NCBI GenBank assembly: GCA_018609935.1
Contig: JAHENH010000108.1
Location: 1 to 33,757 of the forward strand
Source of the DNA: Halobacteriales archaeon
Lineage (GTDB): Archaea > Halobacteriota > Halobacteria > Halorutilales > JAHENH01
Reading direction: 5' to 3'
DNA: 33,757 nucleotides
Positions 18,338 through 27,682 of this stretch are shown piece by piece; position 1 is the first letter of the stretch; every line of letters begins with the position of its first letter. Made by a program: the position numbers and the translations under genes. The notes under the pieces were generated by a model that worked only from the letters and a program-made list of their open reading frames with translations, did no database searches and was not told where the DNA came from.

Positions 18338-18670
18338 CTATATTTCGTCTATAGATCCTGTTGAAACGAATTTATTTCCTACATATGTATATGTCTCACT
18401 ATCTTCTCTTTTTATAACTATATCACCATGGTCTGGGCCATCAGGGAACTCATCAACTACATTTATCTTTTGAGGTATTGGTCTATTACTCAAACTTTTC
18501 GATATCTTTACAAAATATTTTGCGTTTTCAATTGATTCAACTTTTTTTCCATCATCATCTATCAATACTTTCCCTTCTTCTCTAAAGGAATCTATTACTT
18601 CTTCTTCATATTTTTCTTTTAGATCATCTAATAAGCTCTCAAGTGTAGGTTTTTCTGGTTCTTTTTCCAT
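18338..18670 (-). CDS. Hypothetical small acidic protein
   Basis: The 110-residue soluble protein is rich in Glu, Asp and Lys. An N-terminal helix (LESLLDDLKEKYEEEVIDSF) is followed by short strand-like segments (GKVLIDDDGKKV, KINVVDEF, HGDIVIKREDSETYTYVGNKFVSTG) that suggest a small beta-sheet domain. No signal peptide, membrane helix or metal site is visible. I do not recognise the family. The codon pattern matches neighbouring genes, and the start ATG is the only one near the N-terminus, so I consider it real. It converges with the 17936 gene. Confidence 0.6.
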   Translation of the reverse strand: MEKEPEKPTLESLLDDLKEKYEEEVIDSFREEGKVLIDDDGKKVESIENAKYFVKISKSLSNRPIPQKINVVDEFPDGPDHGDIVIKREDSETYTYVGNKFVSTGSIDEI

Positions 18671-18914
18671 TTTAAATCTTTTATTAATAGTTATTAACTA
18701 AAATATAGTTTTAATAAGTATTAAAGTAACTATAGGATCCTATAATATATAGAATTCTATGCCTTTATATCTTTAAATATTAATTTTTAAGTTAAATGTA
18801 AAAAATATATTAGCAATTTATTAGATAATATCTATATAGTGGGGTTTATATATAGAAATATCACTTGGTTTAATTAAGATAAAAGTTAAATATCTAATAG
18901 TTTAATACCGAGTT

Positions 18915-19139
18915 ATGGTTCAGATGCCATACGGCTTTTCATTTTTAAAGGGTGTACTTATATCTATATTTGGGTTTTTAATATGGTTATTTGCGATCAC
19001 AACACAGAATATAATCTCAAGCTTTAGAGGAAGTAGTTTAGTATTTATTACACTCTTTATCTATATAGGAATACTAATAATAGTTATAGGCCCTCTTTGG
19101 TATTGGGTATTAAGGCCGTTGTATTATTATATTAAATAG
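18915..19139 (+). CDS. Small two-to-three-helix membrane protein
   Basis: The 74-residue protein has hydrophobic segments at about 12-30 (GVLISIFGFLIWLFAIT) and 43-66 (LVFITLFIYIGILIIVIGPLWYWVL). A TATA-like sequence (gttaaatatc, about 18885-18894) lies about 25 bases upstream, which supports ATG 18915; a second ATG three codons on (MPYGFS) is possible. The family is not recognised. It precedes the LuxE-like gene by 190 bases on the same strand, but its own terminator or promoter between them cannot be excluded. Confidence 0.55.
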   Translation: MVQMPYGFSFLKGVLISIFGFLIWLFAITTQNIISSFRGSSLVFITLFIYIGILIIVIGPLWYWVLRPLYYYIK

Positions 19140-19329
19140 ATATAAAATCTTTAGGTTTTATGAAAAGAATACTTATTTTTAGTTTTTGCTTTAAAGTTTC
19201 TATTTATATATGGGGGAAAATTAGAATATCTTTAGTACCTATAGATTTAAGTATCTCCATATAAGATATACTTACTAAAACTCTTCATCCCTTTTTAGAT
19301 TTCAATTAGGGATTATAAGGTTGTGGTAT

Positions 19330-20358
19330 ATGGTTGAGGTAAAAAAACATATAAAAGAAGTTTTGTCGATTCATTTTGATGAAACTGGAGGTTCAGAATT
19401 TTGGTTATCAAAGAAAGACGAGTTAGATTTTAATCCTATAAAAGATATTGAGTCTATAGAAGATTTTTGTCATTTTGATTTCTATCGTTCGGAGGACATA
19501 AGAGATATTTCTGTAGAAAAATTAATTCCTAAACAGTTCCTTAAAAAAAGTTATAACTTTATTCTCGGCTCTTCTGGAGGGCGTACAGGTAAACCCAAAT
19601 GGATACCTTATAGTGAAAAAACTTATAAGAAAAACATAGAGTTATTAGAGAGGTTAGCAGAGAGAAAAAATATATCAAAGAATAGTAATTATCTGTTTGT
19701 AGGTCCTACAGGCCCTCATTTATTTGGGAAAAGAATCAGAGACCTATCGAAAAAAAGGAATGGAATGTTTTATAGTATAGATTTTGATCCAAGATGGATA
19801 CGGAAACTTGATCAAAAACAAAGGGAAAAGTACATTGAGCATCTGTTAGACCAAGCCCAAGATATAGTTGATTTTCAAAAAATAGATGTGATGTTTACTA
19901 CTCCAGGTATGATGACTAGGTTTTCACATAGTGATATTTTTGATGGAAAAAATCTAGAAGGTATAGGGTATGCAGGGATGCCAATTTCACCTGATGAATA
20001 TAGATATTTTACTGAGGAAGGTTTCCCCCAGACAACAATTTTTGGTTACTATGGTAATTCAATGTATGGTGTTGCTCCAGAGGTTGATTTAATACAAAAT
20101 AAACCTCTATATAAACCTCCTGAACCTTTTGGTTTCTTTGAAATAAGGGATCGTGAAAATATAGATGAAAAAGTTAACAATAAAAAAAGAGGTAGAATGA
20201 TAGGCCATAGAGTTTCTCCAGAAATATTTATGCCTAATTTCTTAGAGGAAGATGAAGCAACGAAGATAAAAAAGGAAGATAAAGCTGTATCAGATATGAT
20301 ATTGGATCCTGGAGCATTGGAATCAAAAAAAGATAAAATAAATATGGGTATATACTAA
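19330..20358 (+). CDS. LuxE-like acyl-protein synthetase / AMP-forming acyl-activating enzyme
   Basis: The 342-residue protein resembles the LuxE (acyl-protein synthetase) branch of the adenylating superfamily, which activates a fatty acid with ATP and passes the acyl group on to the reductase. The AMP-binding loop SSGGRTGKPKW (about residue 81) and the later FGYYGNSMYG block (about 238), analogous to the YGxTE adenine motif, are visible. It lacks the long C-terminal domain of full acyl-CoA ligases, as LuxE does. TTG 19321 opens the frame but ATG 19330 is the likely start. The luxC-like gene follows by 35 bases on the same strand, so they are probably one operon. The closest alternative is a short phenylacetate-CoA-ligase-like enzyme. 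Substrate chain length cannot be inferred. Confidence 0.7.
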   Translation: MVEVKKHIKEVLSIHFDETGGSEFWLSKKDELDFNPIKDIESIEDFCHFDFYRSEDIRDISVEKLIPKQFLKKSYNFILGSSGGRTGKPKWIPYSEKTYKKNIELLERLAERKNISKNSNYLFVGPTGPHLFGKRIRDLSKKRNGMFYSIDFDPRWIRKLDQKQREKYIEHLLDQAQDIVDFQKIDVMFTTPGMMTRFSHSDIFDGKNLEGIGYAGMPISPDEYRYFTEEGFPQTTIFGYYGNSMYGVAPEVDLIQNKPLYKPPEPFGFFEIRDRENIDEKVNNKKRGRMIGHRVSPEIFMPNFLEEDEATKIKKEDKAVSDMILDPGALESKKDKINMGIY

Positions 20359-20393
20359 AACTTTAATAAAAAATATTGACTTTTTAACACAGT

Positions 20394-21827
20394 ATGTTTG
20401 ATAGAAAGATAGATATACCTCTAAATAGAGGCGGGAAAAAATATTATACGGACAAAAAAGCTGAAATAATTGACTACAATGGTAAAATAATAGCCAAATC
20501 GTCAATAGCAACTGAACCATTAATTTATGATAGTATTAAAAAAGGACGTGAAACTGGATTTTATAATATGCATAATATAGGTATAGAAAACCTTCTAGAT
20601 ACTGTTGAATTAGCTGGAGATAAATTTGGATCCAGTATAGAGTGTGGTGATAGTATAATAGACTACGAACAATATCAAAAATTAGTTGTAAAATCCACAG
20701 GATTACCTATAACATCTGTTAAAAACTCGACTGATAGAATTAAATATTCCTTTAAAAACATAAAAGAAATTTTAGAAAAATTACTTAACTTTAAACCTAA
20801 TATATTAGATTCTTCTCCAAAAAACGGGGTTTGTCTTACTCCAAAAGGTAAAGTTATGGGTGTAAATACATCAGGAAATATACCTGCATCTTCTTTTTTT
20901 TGGGTTTTATGTCAAGCCTCTAAATATCCTATAATAGAAAGACCATCAATTAAAGAGCCTTTCACTAACCAAAGACTTACAAAATCCCTTTATGAAGCAG
21001 GGCTTCCAAAAGATACTAATTATTATCTGCCATGCCATAGAAACCAGATATCTAAACTTCTATATAAATCTGATATCAGCATGGCTTTCGGGCCAAAAAA
21101 AGTGGTAGATAAATATGAAAACGATAGCACTATAAAAACATTCGGTCCAGGTAATAGTAAAATATTTATAGATATAGACTATTTCAGTCCAGATGAAATA
21201 TTAAAACATATTATTAACTCAATTATGGAAAGAGGAAGTAGAAGCTGTCTTAATGCTTCACAATTAGTTCTTATATCAGAAAACCAAAAAAAAGCTAAAA
21301 GATCTCTTAAAAAGCTAGGAGAAACACTATCTGAAGTACTTCCTTATACTCTAAAGGATCCTCTCGATGATACATCACAGATACCTTGTTTTCCTAACCA
21401 TGATTCAGCTAGAAAAATCGAGGGGTACATAAAATCAAACAATAAAGAACAAATAATAAACAAGGATAAACGAGGTAAATTACTTGTAAAAAAAGACAAA
21501 AAGATATTTCTAAAACCTACAATAGCAGTTTTAAACTATAAAGATTTCAACAAAAACAAAAATGGAGTTTCTCACGAATTATTTAGGGAGTTTCCATTTC
21601 CATACCTAGCAATGGTGGCGCCACCAAAAAAACAAGCGATAAATTTCCTAACAAACAGTTTAGTAGTAAGTTTATTTACAGAAGATAAATCACTTATTGA
21701 TAAACTTATACTTGATAAAACTGTGAAAAAACTACGTATAAAAAAGCCTACCATAGATTTTGATTTTGGAGATCCACACGAAGGAAACATAGCTAATTTC
21801 TTATATATACAAAAATCAATAAGATAA
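20394..21827 (+). CDS. LuxC-like acyl-CoA/acyl-protein reductase
   Basis: The 477-residue aldehyde-dehydrogenase-fold protein is of the LuxC acyl-CoA reductase family (PF05893-like). It reduces an activated acyl group to an aldehyde with NAD(P)H. Visible features are a Rossmann-type segment (GKVMGVNTSGNIPASSFFWVL, about 152-172), AFGPKKVVDKY, and the putative nucleophile Cys285 in ERGSRSCLNASQ, the position of the thioester cysteine. Length matches LuxC (~480). It is paired with the LuxE-like gene 35 bases upstream and converges with dsbB, whose stop is 4 bases away. There is no LuxAB or LuxD nearby. The product aldehyde could serve lipid, wax or cofactor metabolism; bioluminescence is not implied. 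Confidence 0.78.
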   Translation: MFDRKIDIPLNRGGKKYYTDKKAEIIDYNGKIIAKSSIATEPLIYDSIKKGRETGFYNMHNIGIENLLDTVELAGDKFGSSIECGDSIIDYEQYQKLVVKSTGLPITSVKNSTDRIKYSFKNIKEILEKLLNFKPNILDSSPKNGVCLTPKGKVMGVNTSGNIPASSFFWVLCQASKYPIIERPSIKEPFTNQRLTKSLYEAGLPKDTNYYLPCHRNQISKLLYKSDISMAFGPKKVVDKYENDSTIKTFGPGNSKIFIDIDYFSPDEILKHIINSIMERGSRSCLNASQLVLISENQKKAKRSLKKLGETLSEVLPYTLKDPLDDTSQIPCFPNHDSARKIEGYIKSNNKEQIINKDKRGKLLVKKDKKIFLKPTIAVLNYKDFNKNKNGVSHELFREFPFPYLAMVAPPKKQAINFLTNSLVVSLFTEDKSLIDKLILDKTVKKLRIKKPTIDFDFGDPHEGNIANFLYIQKSIR

Positions 21828-21831
21828 TTAT

Positions 21832-22248
21832 TTATCCTCTACTATAAGAGGCTTGATACCATGCTGCTATCATCGATAATAGTATGAGGATAAATCCTAG
21901 TCCAGCTTGGTTTGGTATAGTAAGAACTCCTAGAAATTTGAATTGGATGGTTCCACATCCTATAAATGCACATGTACTCGAGGGAGTGATCTGTATATAT
22001 GAATGATATATTGAAATACTTAGGCCTAAAATAGTAAAAATTAATACTAGCTTGTACATCTTTGGTTGATTTGTAATAAAAGAATATCCTAAAACTAGCA
22101 CTAAAGGATACATTAGAATTCTTTGATACCAACAAAGTCTACATGGATAAAAACCGGCTATTAAACTATAATATAAACTACCAATTGTTGCAACTATAGC
22201 AGCAATCCAACCAATAAATATAAAAAATCTATACTTATCCACCATCAA
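21832..22248 (-). CDS. DsbB/BdbC-type disulfide bond formation protein
   Basis: This four-helix membrane protein (138 residues) reoxidises a thiol oxidase partner and passes electrons to quinone. Both redox cysteine pairs are present: Cys36/Cys39 in FYPCRLCWYQRI, with the family's WYQR, and Cys93/Cys98 in STCAFIGCG on the second extracytoplasmic loop. Length and spacing fit the short DsbB/BdbC group seen in archaea. The start may be either of two adjacent ATGs (MM). It ends 4 bases from luxC on the opposite strand and is divergent from the thiR-like gene. No DsbA/thioredoxin-like partner lies in this window. Confidence 0.9.
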   Translation of the reverse strand: MMVDKYRFFIFIGWIAAIVATIGSLYYSLIAGFYPCRLCWYQRILMYPLVLVLGYSFITNQPKMYKLVLIFTILGLSISIYHSYIQITPSSTCAFIGCGTIQFKFLGVLTIPNQAGLGFILILLSMIAAWYQASYSRG

Positions 22249-22384
22249 TAAATATTATAGGAGCTGGCAGATCTTAACTTATTGTTTTAGTATATATTAA
22301 ATTACAAAAGATATATTCTATTTTAGTTATATTTCTTAGTACTTTTTTAAATATTATCTATTTTGATCGTATATGTTTTTATGT

Positions 22385-23299
22385 ATGGTGTTTACTCTAC
22401 CAAGTGAAATTATTGTTAAAACCTTTCTTCCTACATTTCGCGGAATGGTTACAAGAAAACTAAACCAGAGGGGTCTGACACAGCAAGAAATAGCAGATAA
22501 ATTAGGTATAACACAAGCTGCTGTCAGCAAATATATTAGTGATTCTGGAAATATAGATAAAAGATTTAAAGAAAATCAATTAATGAAGGCTAAAACAGAA
22601 GAAATTGCTGAAGAACTTATTTCACAAGAAATAGATGAATATAAGATTTTATCAGAAATTTTAGAATTAATACATGTTCTAGAAGATAGAGGTCTAATAT
22701 GTGAAATACACGAAGAACGTATGCCATCTATTAAAGGACTAGGGTGTGACTTATGCATACGAGGTAAAAATAAAGACCTCTTAATTGAACAAGACGTTTT
22801 ATCAAATGTACGTAAAGCCTCTCGGAAATTAGCTAATAATACAAAAGTTGTTGAATATATACCTAACGTAGGAACAAATATAGGTATGTCTCTCCCAGAA
22901 CCAACGGATGAAACAGATATTGCAGCTATACCTGGTCGATTATATGTATTAAGAGGTCAGGTTAACATACCTTCAAATCCTGAATTTGGAGTATCTAAAC
23001 ATGTTTCTCAAGCTATACTAGCCGCAAATAAAGTAGATAATACTATAAGAGGAGGATTAAACATTAAAACTGATGACTTTATTTTAGAAAAAGCAAAAAA
23101 TCTAGGTATAGATACAATGGAATTTGATCCAACATATGAAAATAGATATAAAAAGCTTAAAAAATTATTTTCTAAAAATAATGAAGTACCCAAAATAATC
23201 TATCATGAGGGTGAATTTGGAATAGAACCTATTACGTATATATTAGAAGAAACAGCAATAAAAACAGTCTCCGTATTTTTAGAAATTCTAGAAAATTAA
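22385..23299 (+). CDS. HTH-ThiN transcriptional regulator (ThiR-like)
   Basis: The protein has an N-terminal helix-turn-helix (QRGLTQQEIADKLGITQAAVSKYIS, about 25-50), a Cys-containing middle part (GLGCDLCIRG), and a C-terminal ThiN domain (AIPGRLYVLRGQVNIPSNPEFGVSKHVSQAIL onward). In archaea, HTH-ThiN fusions act as repressors of thiamine synthesis and transport (ThiR), while stand-alone or ThiD-fused ThiN is a thiamine-phosphate synthase. The fused HTH favours a regulator. ATG 22373 lies at leaderless distance from the TATA-like tttttaaatatta (22343-22355), but ATG 22385 gives the usual N-terminus MVFTLPSEIIVK and is chosen here. Thiamine genes are not in the window. Confidence 0.85.
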   Translation: MVFTLPSEIIVKTFLPTFRGMVTRKLNQRGLTQQEIADKLGITQAAVSKYISDSGNIDKRFKENQLMKAKTEEIAEELISQEIDEYKILSEILELIHVLEDRGLICEIHEERMPSIKGLGCDLCIRGKNKDLLIEQDVLSNVRKASRKLANNTKVVEYIPNVGTNIGMSLPEPTDETDIAAIPGRLYVLRGQVNIPSNPEFGVSKHVSQAILAANKVDNTIRGGLNIKTDDFILEKAKNLGIDTMEFDPTYENRYKKLKKLFSKNNEVPKIIYHEGEFGIEPITYILEETAIKTVSVFLEILEN

Positions 23300-23737
23300 T
23301 ATGTTTACCTCTAAAATCAGGTCAGTTTCTCTGATCTAAGAGATCAGAGATTGTCAATGAACCTCGCTAATTTCGTTGAGGATTTGTCTTTAAGGGAGGA
23401 TAGGTTATTGGGGTTCCTATCTTAGGATAGATGACTGGTAGCTCCTATACAATGAGACTTTTGTTGATTGTAGAGATCAATCGGAACCATTTCTTTCCCC
23501 TCGAAAATTAAATTACTTTTTCCCTCTAAAATTAAATTAAATACCTGTAAGGAAATCCACTATACCATCCACCTAAAGGAAACAAATCCTGTTACTCCTC
23601 CTCTATAAACTCACACAGGATAAAGTATAAAAAACATATAACCTTTTAAATATGAAATCTTTTAAATTCTATATTAGAACTTAAAGTGATTTATATTTGA
23701 AATATATATTAGTTCGTTTATACGAAAAGAACAGAAT
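23300..23737. other. Convergent intergenic stretch with stem-loops, possible structured RNA or mobile-element remnant
   Basis: This is 438 bases without a gene between two convergent 3' ends. A perfect 10-bp inverted repeat (tctctgatct / agatcagaga, 23328-23350, 3-base loop) lies just after the thiR-like stop and could end its transcript. Further small stems follow: CTATC/GATAG (23417-23430) and TTGAT/ATCAA (about 23463-23480). G+C is above the local average. The short string tagagatcaatcggaac resembles one on the minus strand near 13669-13685 (one mismatch). No reading frame or RNA family was recognised. Confidence 0.4.
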
Positions 23738-24496
23738 TTACTGATACATAGGAGTGGTTAGTTGTTCTTTCTTATCTTTTTCCTGTGTCATTTTTTGATG
23801 TTGCTGGGCAATTTGTTCCATTTTCTTTTGTATCTTATCAGATTGTTCCTTTAGTTCAGTTGTATCTATATCAAAGTCTAGTAATGGCTCTAAAGCATTT
23901 TCAATAACCGATATAGCAGCTTTAGGGTTGGGAATATACGGATTTGTTCCAACTATTAAAACAGCTGCTGGTATATCACCATGGTAACATTCTTTAACCA
24001 ATGCACCTGTTATACCTCCAATTAGCCCATCATCTTTTGCTAATTCTATATCAGCACTACGCAGATCTTTTTCTATTTTGTCCGTAGTTGCAACTCCAAA
24101 TATATCCCCTATTTGTTCTTCAGTTTTTGCTGGAGTTCCAGCTAAAAATATAGCTCTCTTAAATTCCTTAGATAAATCTTCAAGTACACATTTACTTAAA
24201 GCATTAAATGAAGACGGGGGAAGTGTAAGATCACTCTGTAAAGTCATAATATTAGGATCCGATCCAGAATATACTCTCACTAAGTCTTGTACCCTTCCAT
24301 TTTTAAATGATGTAACTGGGGAAAAATCATCTGAAATTATATTACCATGATGATCTAGCTCAAGTTGATTTTTTATCTGTTCAACAGCAATAGACGCAAC
24401 TAACCCATTACCAGGTAAACCTTCAATTAAAGTAAATTTCTCTGTATCAATATTCGTCAATTTTTCAAAACTAACAGATACATCTGTATTAATCAT
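23738..24496 (-). CDS. PAC2-family proteasome assembly chaperone-like protein
   Basis: The 252-residue soluble protein has the archaeal PAC2 layout: EGLPGNGLVASIAVEQI near the start (about 25-41), a middle with LVRVYSGSDPNIMTLQSD and AIFLAGTPA, then DDGLIGGITGALVKECYHGDIPAAVLIVGTNPYIPNPKAA. A charged C-terminal helix (about 205-252, Gln/Lys-rich) probably forms a coiled coil. Archaeal PAC2 proteins are thought to help assemble or interact with the 20S proteasome, though direct proof is limited. Length and start match haloarchaeal members. It converges on the thiR-like gene, with no proteasome subunit gene nearby. Confidence 0.88.
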   Translation of the reverse strand: MINTDVSVSFEKLTNIDTEKFTLIEGLPGNGLVASIAVEQIKNQLELDHHGNIISDDFSPVTSFKNGRVQDLVRVYSGSDPNIMTLQSDLTLPPSSFNALSKCVLEDLSKEFKRAIFLAGTPAKTEEQIGDIFGVATTDKIEKDLRSADIELAKDDGLIGGITGALVKECYHGDIPAAVLIVGTNPYIPNPKAAISVIENALEPLLDFDIDTTELKEQSDKIQKKMEQIAQQHQKMTQEKDKKEQLTTPMYQ

Positions 24497-24875
24497 AAAT
24501 ACACAATACAGTTATATCTCCAAAAAAATAGATGTTACTACTAAAATCTCTAATAGTGAATAGATAATAATCTACTAAAATGGAATCCCAGAGCTTAACT
24601 CCTAGTTGGTTCACACTATTTTTTTCTGTCTTCATTATTTATATATCTATTTTATAGTGTCTATTTCTTCCATAAATTCCCCCCACCTCTATTAAATATA
24701 GGAGTTCATATCAACTACAATGTAAATATTTTACGACATAACTTTTTAATGTAATATAAAATGATTTTTGTTAACTGAACTATCTTATAGTATATGGGGC
24801 TATAGGATTTGAACTCAATAGATCTATTAATTTATTTCTTTGTATAATGGGAAAATTATAGAAAAGAACTAAAAT
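24497..24875. other. Divergent intergenic region, no gene seen
   Basis: 379 AT-rich bases lie between divergent genes. A C-run (ccccccac, about 24680) and a fragment with a T-loop-like string (gagttcaaatc on the minus strand, about 24804-24814) occur, but no complete tRNA can be folded. TATA-like stretches near 24840-24860 may serve the 24876 gene. Nothing else stands out. Confidence 0.4.
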
Positions 24876-25109
24876 ATGGATAATTTAAAATATGATGAAG
24901 ACAATATACCTAATAAATTTGTTAGAGATTTTTGGATTCTTATACTAATATTTAATATTGGAATTTTTTTGTTTAGTCTAGGTATTATGATAATTGGTTT
25001 TCAAAAAAAGTTGGATATGGGTGTTAATATAATATTTGTGGGCATCATCACCCTAATATATGGTACATATAGATACAAAAAATGTAAGGAAAACATAACT
25101 ACAACATAG
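24876..25109 (+). CDS. Small membrane protein, DUF7322-like
   Basis: The 77-residue protein has a polar N-terminus (MDNLKYDEDNIPNKFVRDFW) and two membrane helices (WILILIFNIGIFLFSLGIMIIGF and VNIIFVGIITLIYGTYRY), ending in a basic tail. The 'FW-L-L-FN---F--SLG-M--GF' pattern followed by 'GxIxxxYGxYRY' resembles a small haloarchaeal family (DUF7322) of unknown function. It is divergent from the PAC2-family gene and converges with btuD. The family call is moderate; the gene itself is likely, because its codon pattern matches its neighbours. Confidence 0.6.
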   Translation: MDNLKYDEDNIPNKFVRDFWILILIFNIGIFLFSLGIMIIGFQKKLDMGVNIIFVGIITLIYGTYRYKKCKENITTT

Positions 25110-25223
25110 CATCCTAGTTAAGATATTATTTATTAAATTCATTAAGTATATGGTTAAAGTATACTATCTAAAGAAACTATCTGTTAAAACTCTTTAGAAA
25201 GATGAAGGCCTAAAAATTATTTT

Positions 25224-26426
25224 TTAAATAATATCAGTGTTTTTTATCTCTTTTATTTTTTTAGAAGAGAGCTTATCAACTATATCATTTGGTTTTACAA
25301 CATTAGTATCACTAAATCTGTCCGGCAAATTTTTTTTGTTTCCTACAAGAACTATTGGATCTACATCTTTAGCTATTTCCAAATTTTTTCCGATATCTAT
25401 AGCTTCAACTGGAAAAACAGTAATATCTGAATTTTTTGATTTTTTAACTGTATAGTCATAGGCTTGTTGATCAATTTTTTCAAATGGATCCACAGTTATT
25501 GTTTCACACCCAAAGGCTTTAGCAGCTGATTCCTCCATACTCTCTTTGATTATTGGACCAACGGATATATTATATCCTCCTTTGATAAGTTTAGATAAAA
25601 CGTTACAGGAAGTATTTCCCCCACCTAAAAGATGTATATTACCACTATATTTTTCATCGATAGAGAAAGCAGTTATAATAGGTGTTCCAGTGATAGGGTT
25701 TTGAAATATTATAGATGAGGAATTAAATACTTCATCTATGATATCTGAATTTAATACACTTGAAGGCTCTCCACTATCTACTATTTTACCTTCTGAGAGT
25801 AAAAGTAATTGATCACAATATCTTGCTGCTAAGTCTAAATCATGTATAGCTGATATTACAGTCTTGTTTTCATCTTCCACTAAATCGTGAACTATATCTA
25901 GAGTTTGTATCTGATGATTTATATCTAGATTAGTAGTGGGTTCATCAAGTAATAAGATAGGTGTTTGTTGAGCAAGGGCCCTAGCAAGTAGTACTCGCTG
26001 ACGCTCTCCTCCACTTACGTCGGTTATCTTACGATTGGATAGATGGCCTATATTTGTTTTTTCAAGTGCATTATCTACTATGTCAGAATTTAAATTATTC
26101 TGAAATCTAGAAGTATGGGGATATCTACCCATTTCTACTATCTTTCTAACTTCGAAATTAAAAGAAAGACTAGTATTCTGTGGTAAAGTACCAACATATC
26201 TACTAATCTCTTTAGATGAGAACTCTGAAATATTTTTTCCATCTATATATATAGACCCAGATCCAGGCTGCAGTATACCATTTATTGTTCTAAGTAAAGA
26301 AGTTTTACCGGAACCATTTGGCCCTATTAAACCTATACTATTTCCCTGATCAATATAAGTATTAATTTCATGAAGAATCTGTATACCACCTAAATATATA
26401 TCTACATCCTTTATATTTATCTCCAT
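25224..26426 (-). CDS. btuD: Vitamin B12 (corrinoid) ABC transporter ATPase, long form
   Basis: This is the ATP-binding subunit of an iron/B12-type importer, acting at the inner face of the membrane with BtuC. The ABC domain (about 1-245) has Walker A GPNGSGKTS, a Q-loop, signature VSGGERQRV, Walker B LLLDEPTTNLD and the switch His in AIHDLDLA. About 150 additional C-terminal residues (GNIHLLGGGNTSCNVLSKLIKGGYNISVGPI...) form an extra Rossmann-like domain seen in haloarchaeal BtuD (~400 residues) but absent from bacterial BtuD. It lies 245 bases downstream of btuC on the same strand. No btuF is present. A siderophore or haem importer is the alternative; the long C-terminal form favours B12. 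Confidence 0.82.
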   Translation of the reverse strand: MEINIKDVDIYLGGIQILHEINTYIDQGNSIGLIGPNGSGKTSLLRTINGILQPGSGSIYIDGKNISEFSSKEISRYVGTLPQNTSLSFNFEVRKIVEMGRYPHTSRFQNNLNSDIVDNALEKTNIGHLSNRKITDVSGGERQRVLLARALAQQTPILLLDEPTTNLDINHQIQTLDIVHDLVEDENKTVISAIHDLDLAARYCDQLLLLSEGKIVDSGEPSSVLNSDIIDEVFNSSSIIFQNPITGTPIITAFSIDEKYSGNIHLLGGGNTSCNVLSKLIKGGYNISVGPIIKESMEESAAKAFGCETITVDPFEKIDQQAYDYTVKKSKNSDITVFPVEAIDIGKNLEIAKDVDPIVLVGNKKNLPDRFSDTNVVKPNDIVDKLSSKKIKEIKNTDII

Positions 26427-26671
26427 CTATATTATAGTTTTATCGTCCTAAAGAGGATCTTTATTATAAGTAAAAATTTCTTTTTTATATCTTTTATATA
26501 TTAATATAATAAAGTAATGATATCACTATAATACTATCTGGATACTAAAGTTAGCACGGAGTATCTGTATAGCTAATCAAAACAAACCGAATGACAGAAC
26601 TATAGAGTTTAAGCGGTGTAAGAAAATGTAAATTTAGTTACAAAAACAAACGGATAAACCAAGATGTAGTA

Positions 26672-27682
26672 TTAAAGACTATCCACTTCTTTTTTTCGTA
26701 AGAGATATAGGAAGAACGGAGCCCCTAAAAAAGCGGTTATTATTCCGACCGGAATTTCTGCTGCTCCAGAACGTGCTATTGTGTCTGTTATAACTAGAAA
26801 AGATGACCCAGCAAGAGCACTAGTAGGAAGAAGTATTTTGTGGTCAGGCCCTACAATTAATCTCATAATATGTGGTATAATCAAACCTACGAATCCGATT
26901 ATTCCCGAAACAGATACCACAGCAGCTGTTATTATACTTGCAAGTACAAGTAATATCTTTTTTGTTTTTTCAACTTCAACACCAAGTGTTTCCGCATCTT
27001 CTTCACCAAGTAAAAGTAGATTTAGATCTTTTGAAAACATAAATAATAAGAAAAAACAAGGTAGGACAACATATGCTGATAATATAACTTGATCCCAAGA
27101 ACTATTATGGAGGTTCCCCATCAACCAATACATTGCTTGACGTAAAGCTCTCCCACTGTTAACTAATAGGAAAGATATAACTGCACCTAGAAATGTTTGT
27201 ACAGCAATTCCCACCAACAATAGTTTTGCTATAGGTGTTTTTCCATTTCTAGTTGATATCATATACACTAAAAAAGCAGTTATTATAGCACCCAGAAAAG
27301 CAGATATATTAAGACCAAAAGGAATAGTAAAGGGAGAAATAATGACTAAAACAGCGCCTACAGCTGCTCCAGAAGATACCCCTATAATTGAAGGATCCGC
27401 CATAGGATTTCTAAAAAATCCTTGCATTACAACACCAGCTGATGATAAGGCAAATCCTACGACTACACCTAACATAATCCGAGGAAGGCGAATATGAAAT
27501 ATAATAGTTTTATAGGTGTCAGGTGCTTTATTTTTTAAATCAAATATAGTTGAAAAAAATATTTTAGCAACTAAAAGAGGTTCTATCTGTACAGCTCCTA
27601 TAGTTGCACTACTAACAATAATAAGTATAAGAAGTAATAACAGACTTAGGATCCATAACCATATACGGATACCTTTTATCAT
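26672..27682 (-). CDS. btuC: Corrinoid ABC transporter permease (FecCD family)
   Basis: The 336-residue permease has about ten membrane helices. FecCD hallmarks are [47 protein letters not shown] (about 62-110), [29 protein letters not shown] (the cytoplasmic coupling loop), [25 protein letters not shown], and the C-terminal [20 protein letters not shown]. It pairs with the BtuD-type ATPase downstream. The gene expected upstream, the substrate-binding lipoprotein btuF, is missing; a 568-base gap with decayed sequence takes its place. The substrate could also be a siderophore. Confidence 0.85.
   Translation of the reverse strand: MIKGIRIWLWILSLLLLLILIIVSSATIGAVQIEPLLVAKIFFSTIFDLKNKAPDTYKTIIFHIRLPRIMLGVVVGFALSSAGVVMQGFFRNPMADPSIIGVSSGAAVGAVLVIISPFTIPFGLNISAFLGAIITAFLVYMISTRNGKTPIAKLLLVGIAVQTFLGAVISFLLVNSGRALRQAMYWLMGNLHNSSWDQVILSAYVVLPCFFLLFMFSKDLNLLLLGEEDAETLGVEVEKTKKILLVLASIITAAVVSVSGIIGFVGLIIPHIMRLIVGPDHKILLPTSALAGSSFLVITDTIARSGAAEIPVGIITAFLGAPFFLYLLRKKEVDSL

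Noticed and set aside
24797..24830. T-loop-like string (gttcaaatc on the minus strand) followed by a C-rich end, resembling a tRNA 3' end
   Set aside because: The flanking bases do not form a 5-bp T stem, and no matching acceptor 5' half lies about 70 bases upstream.
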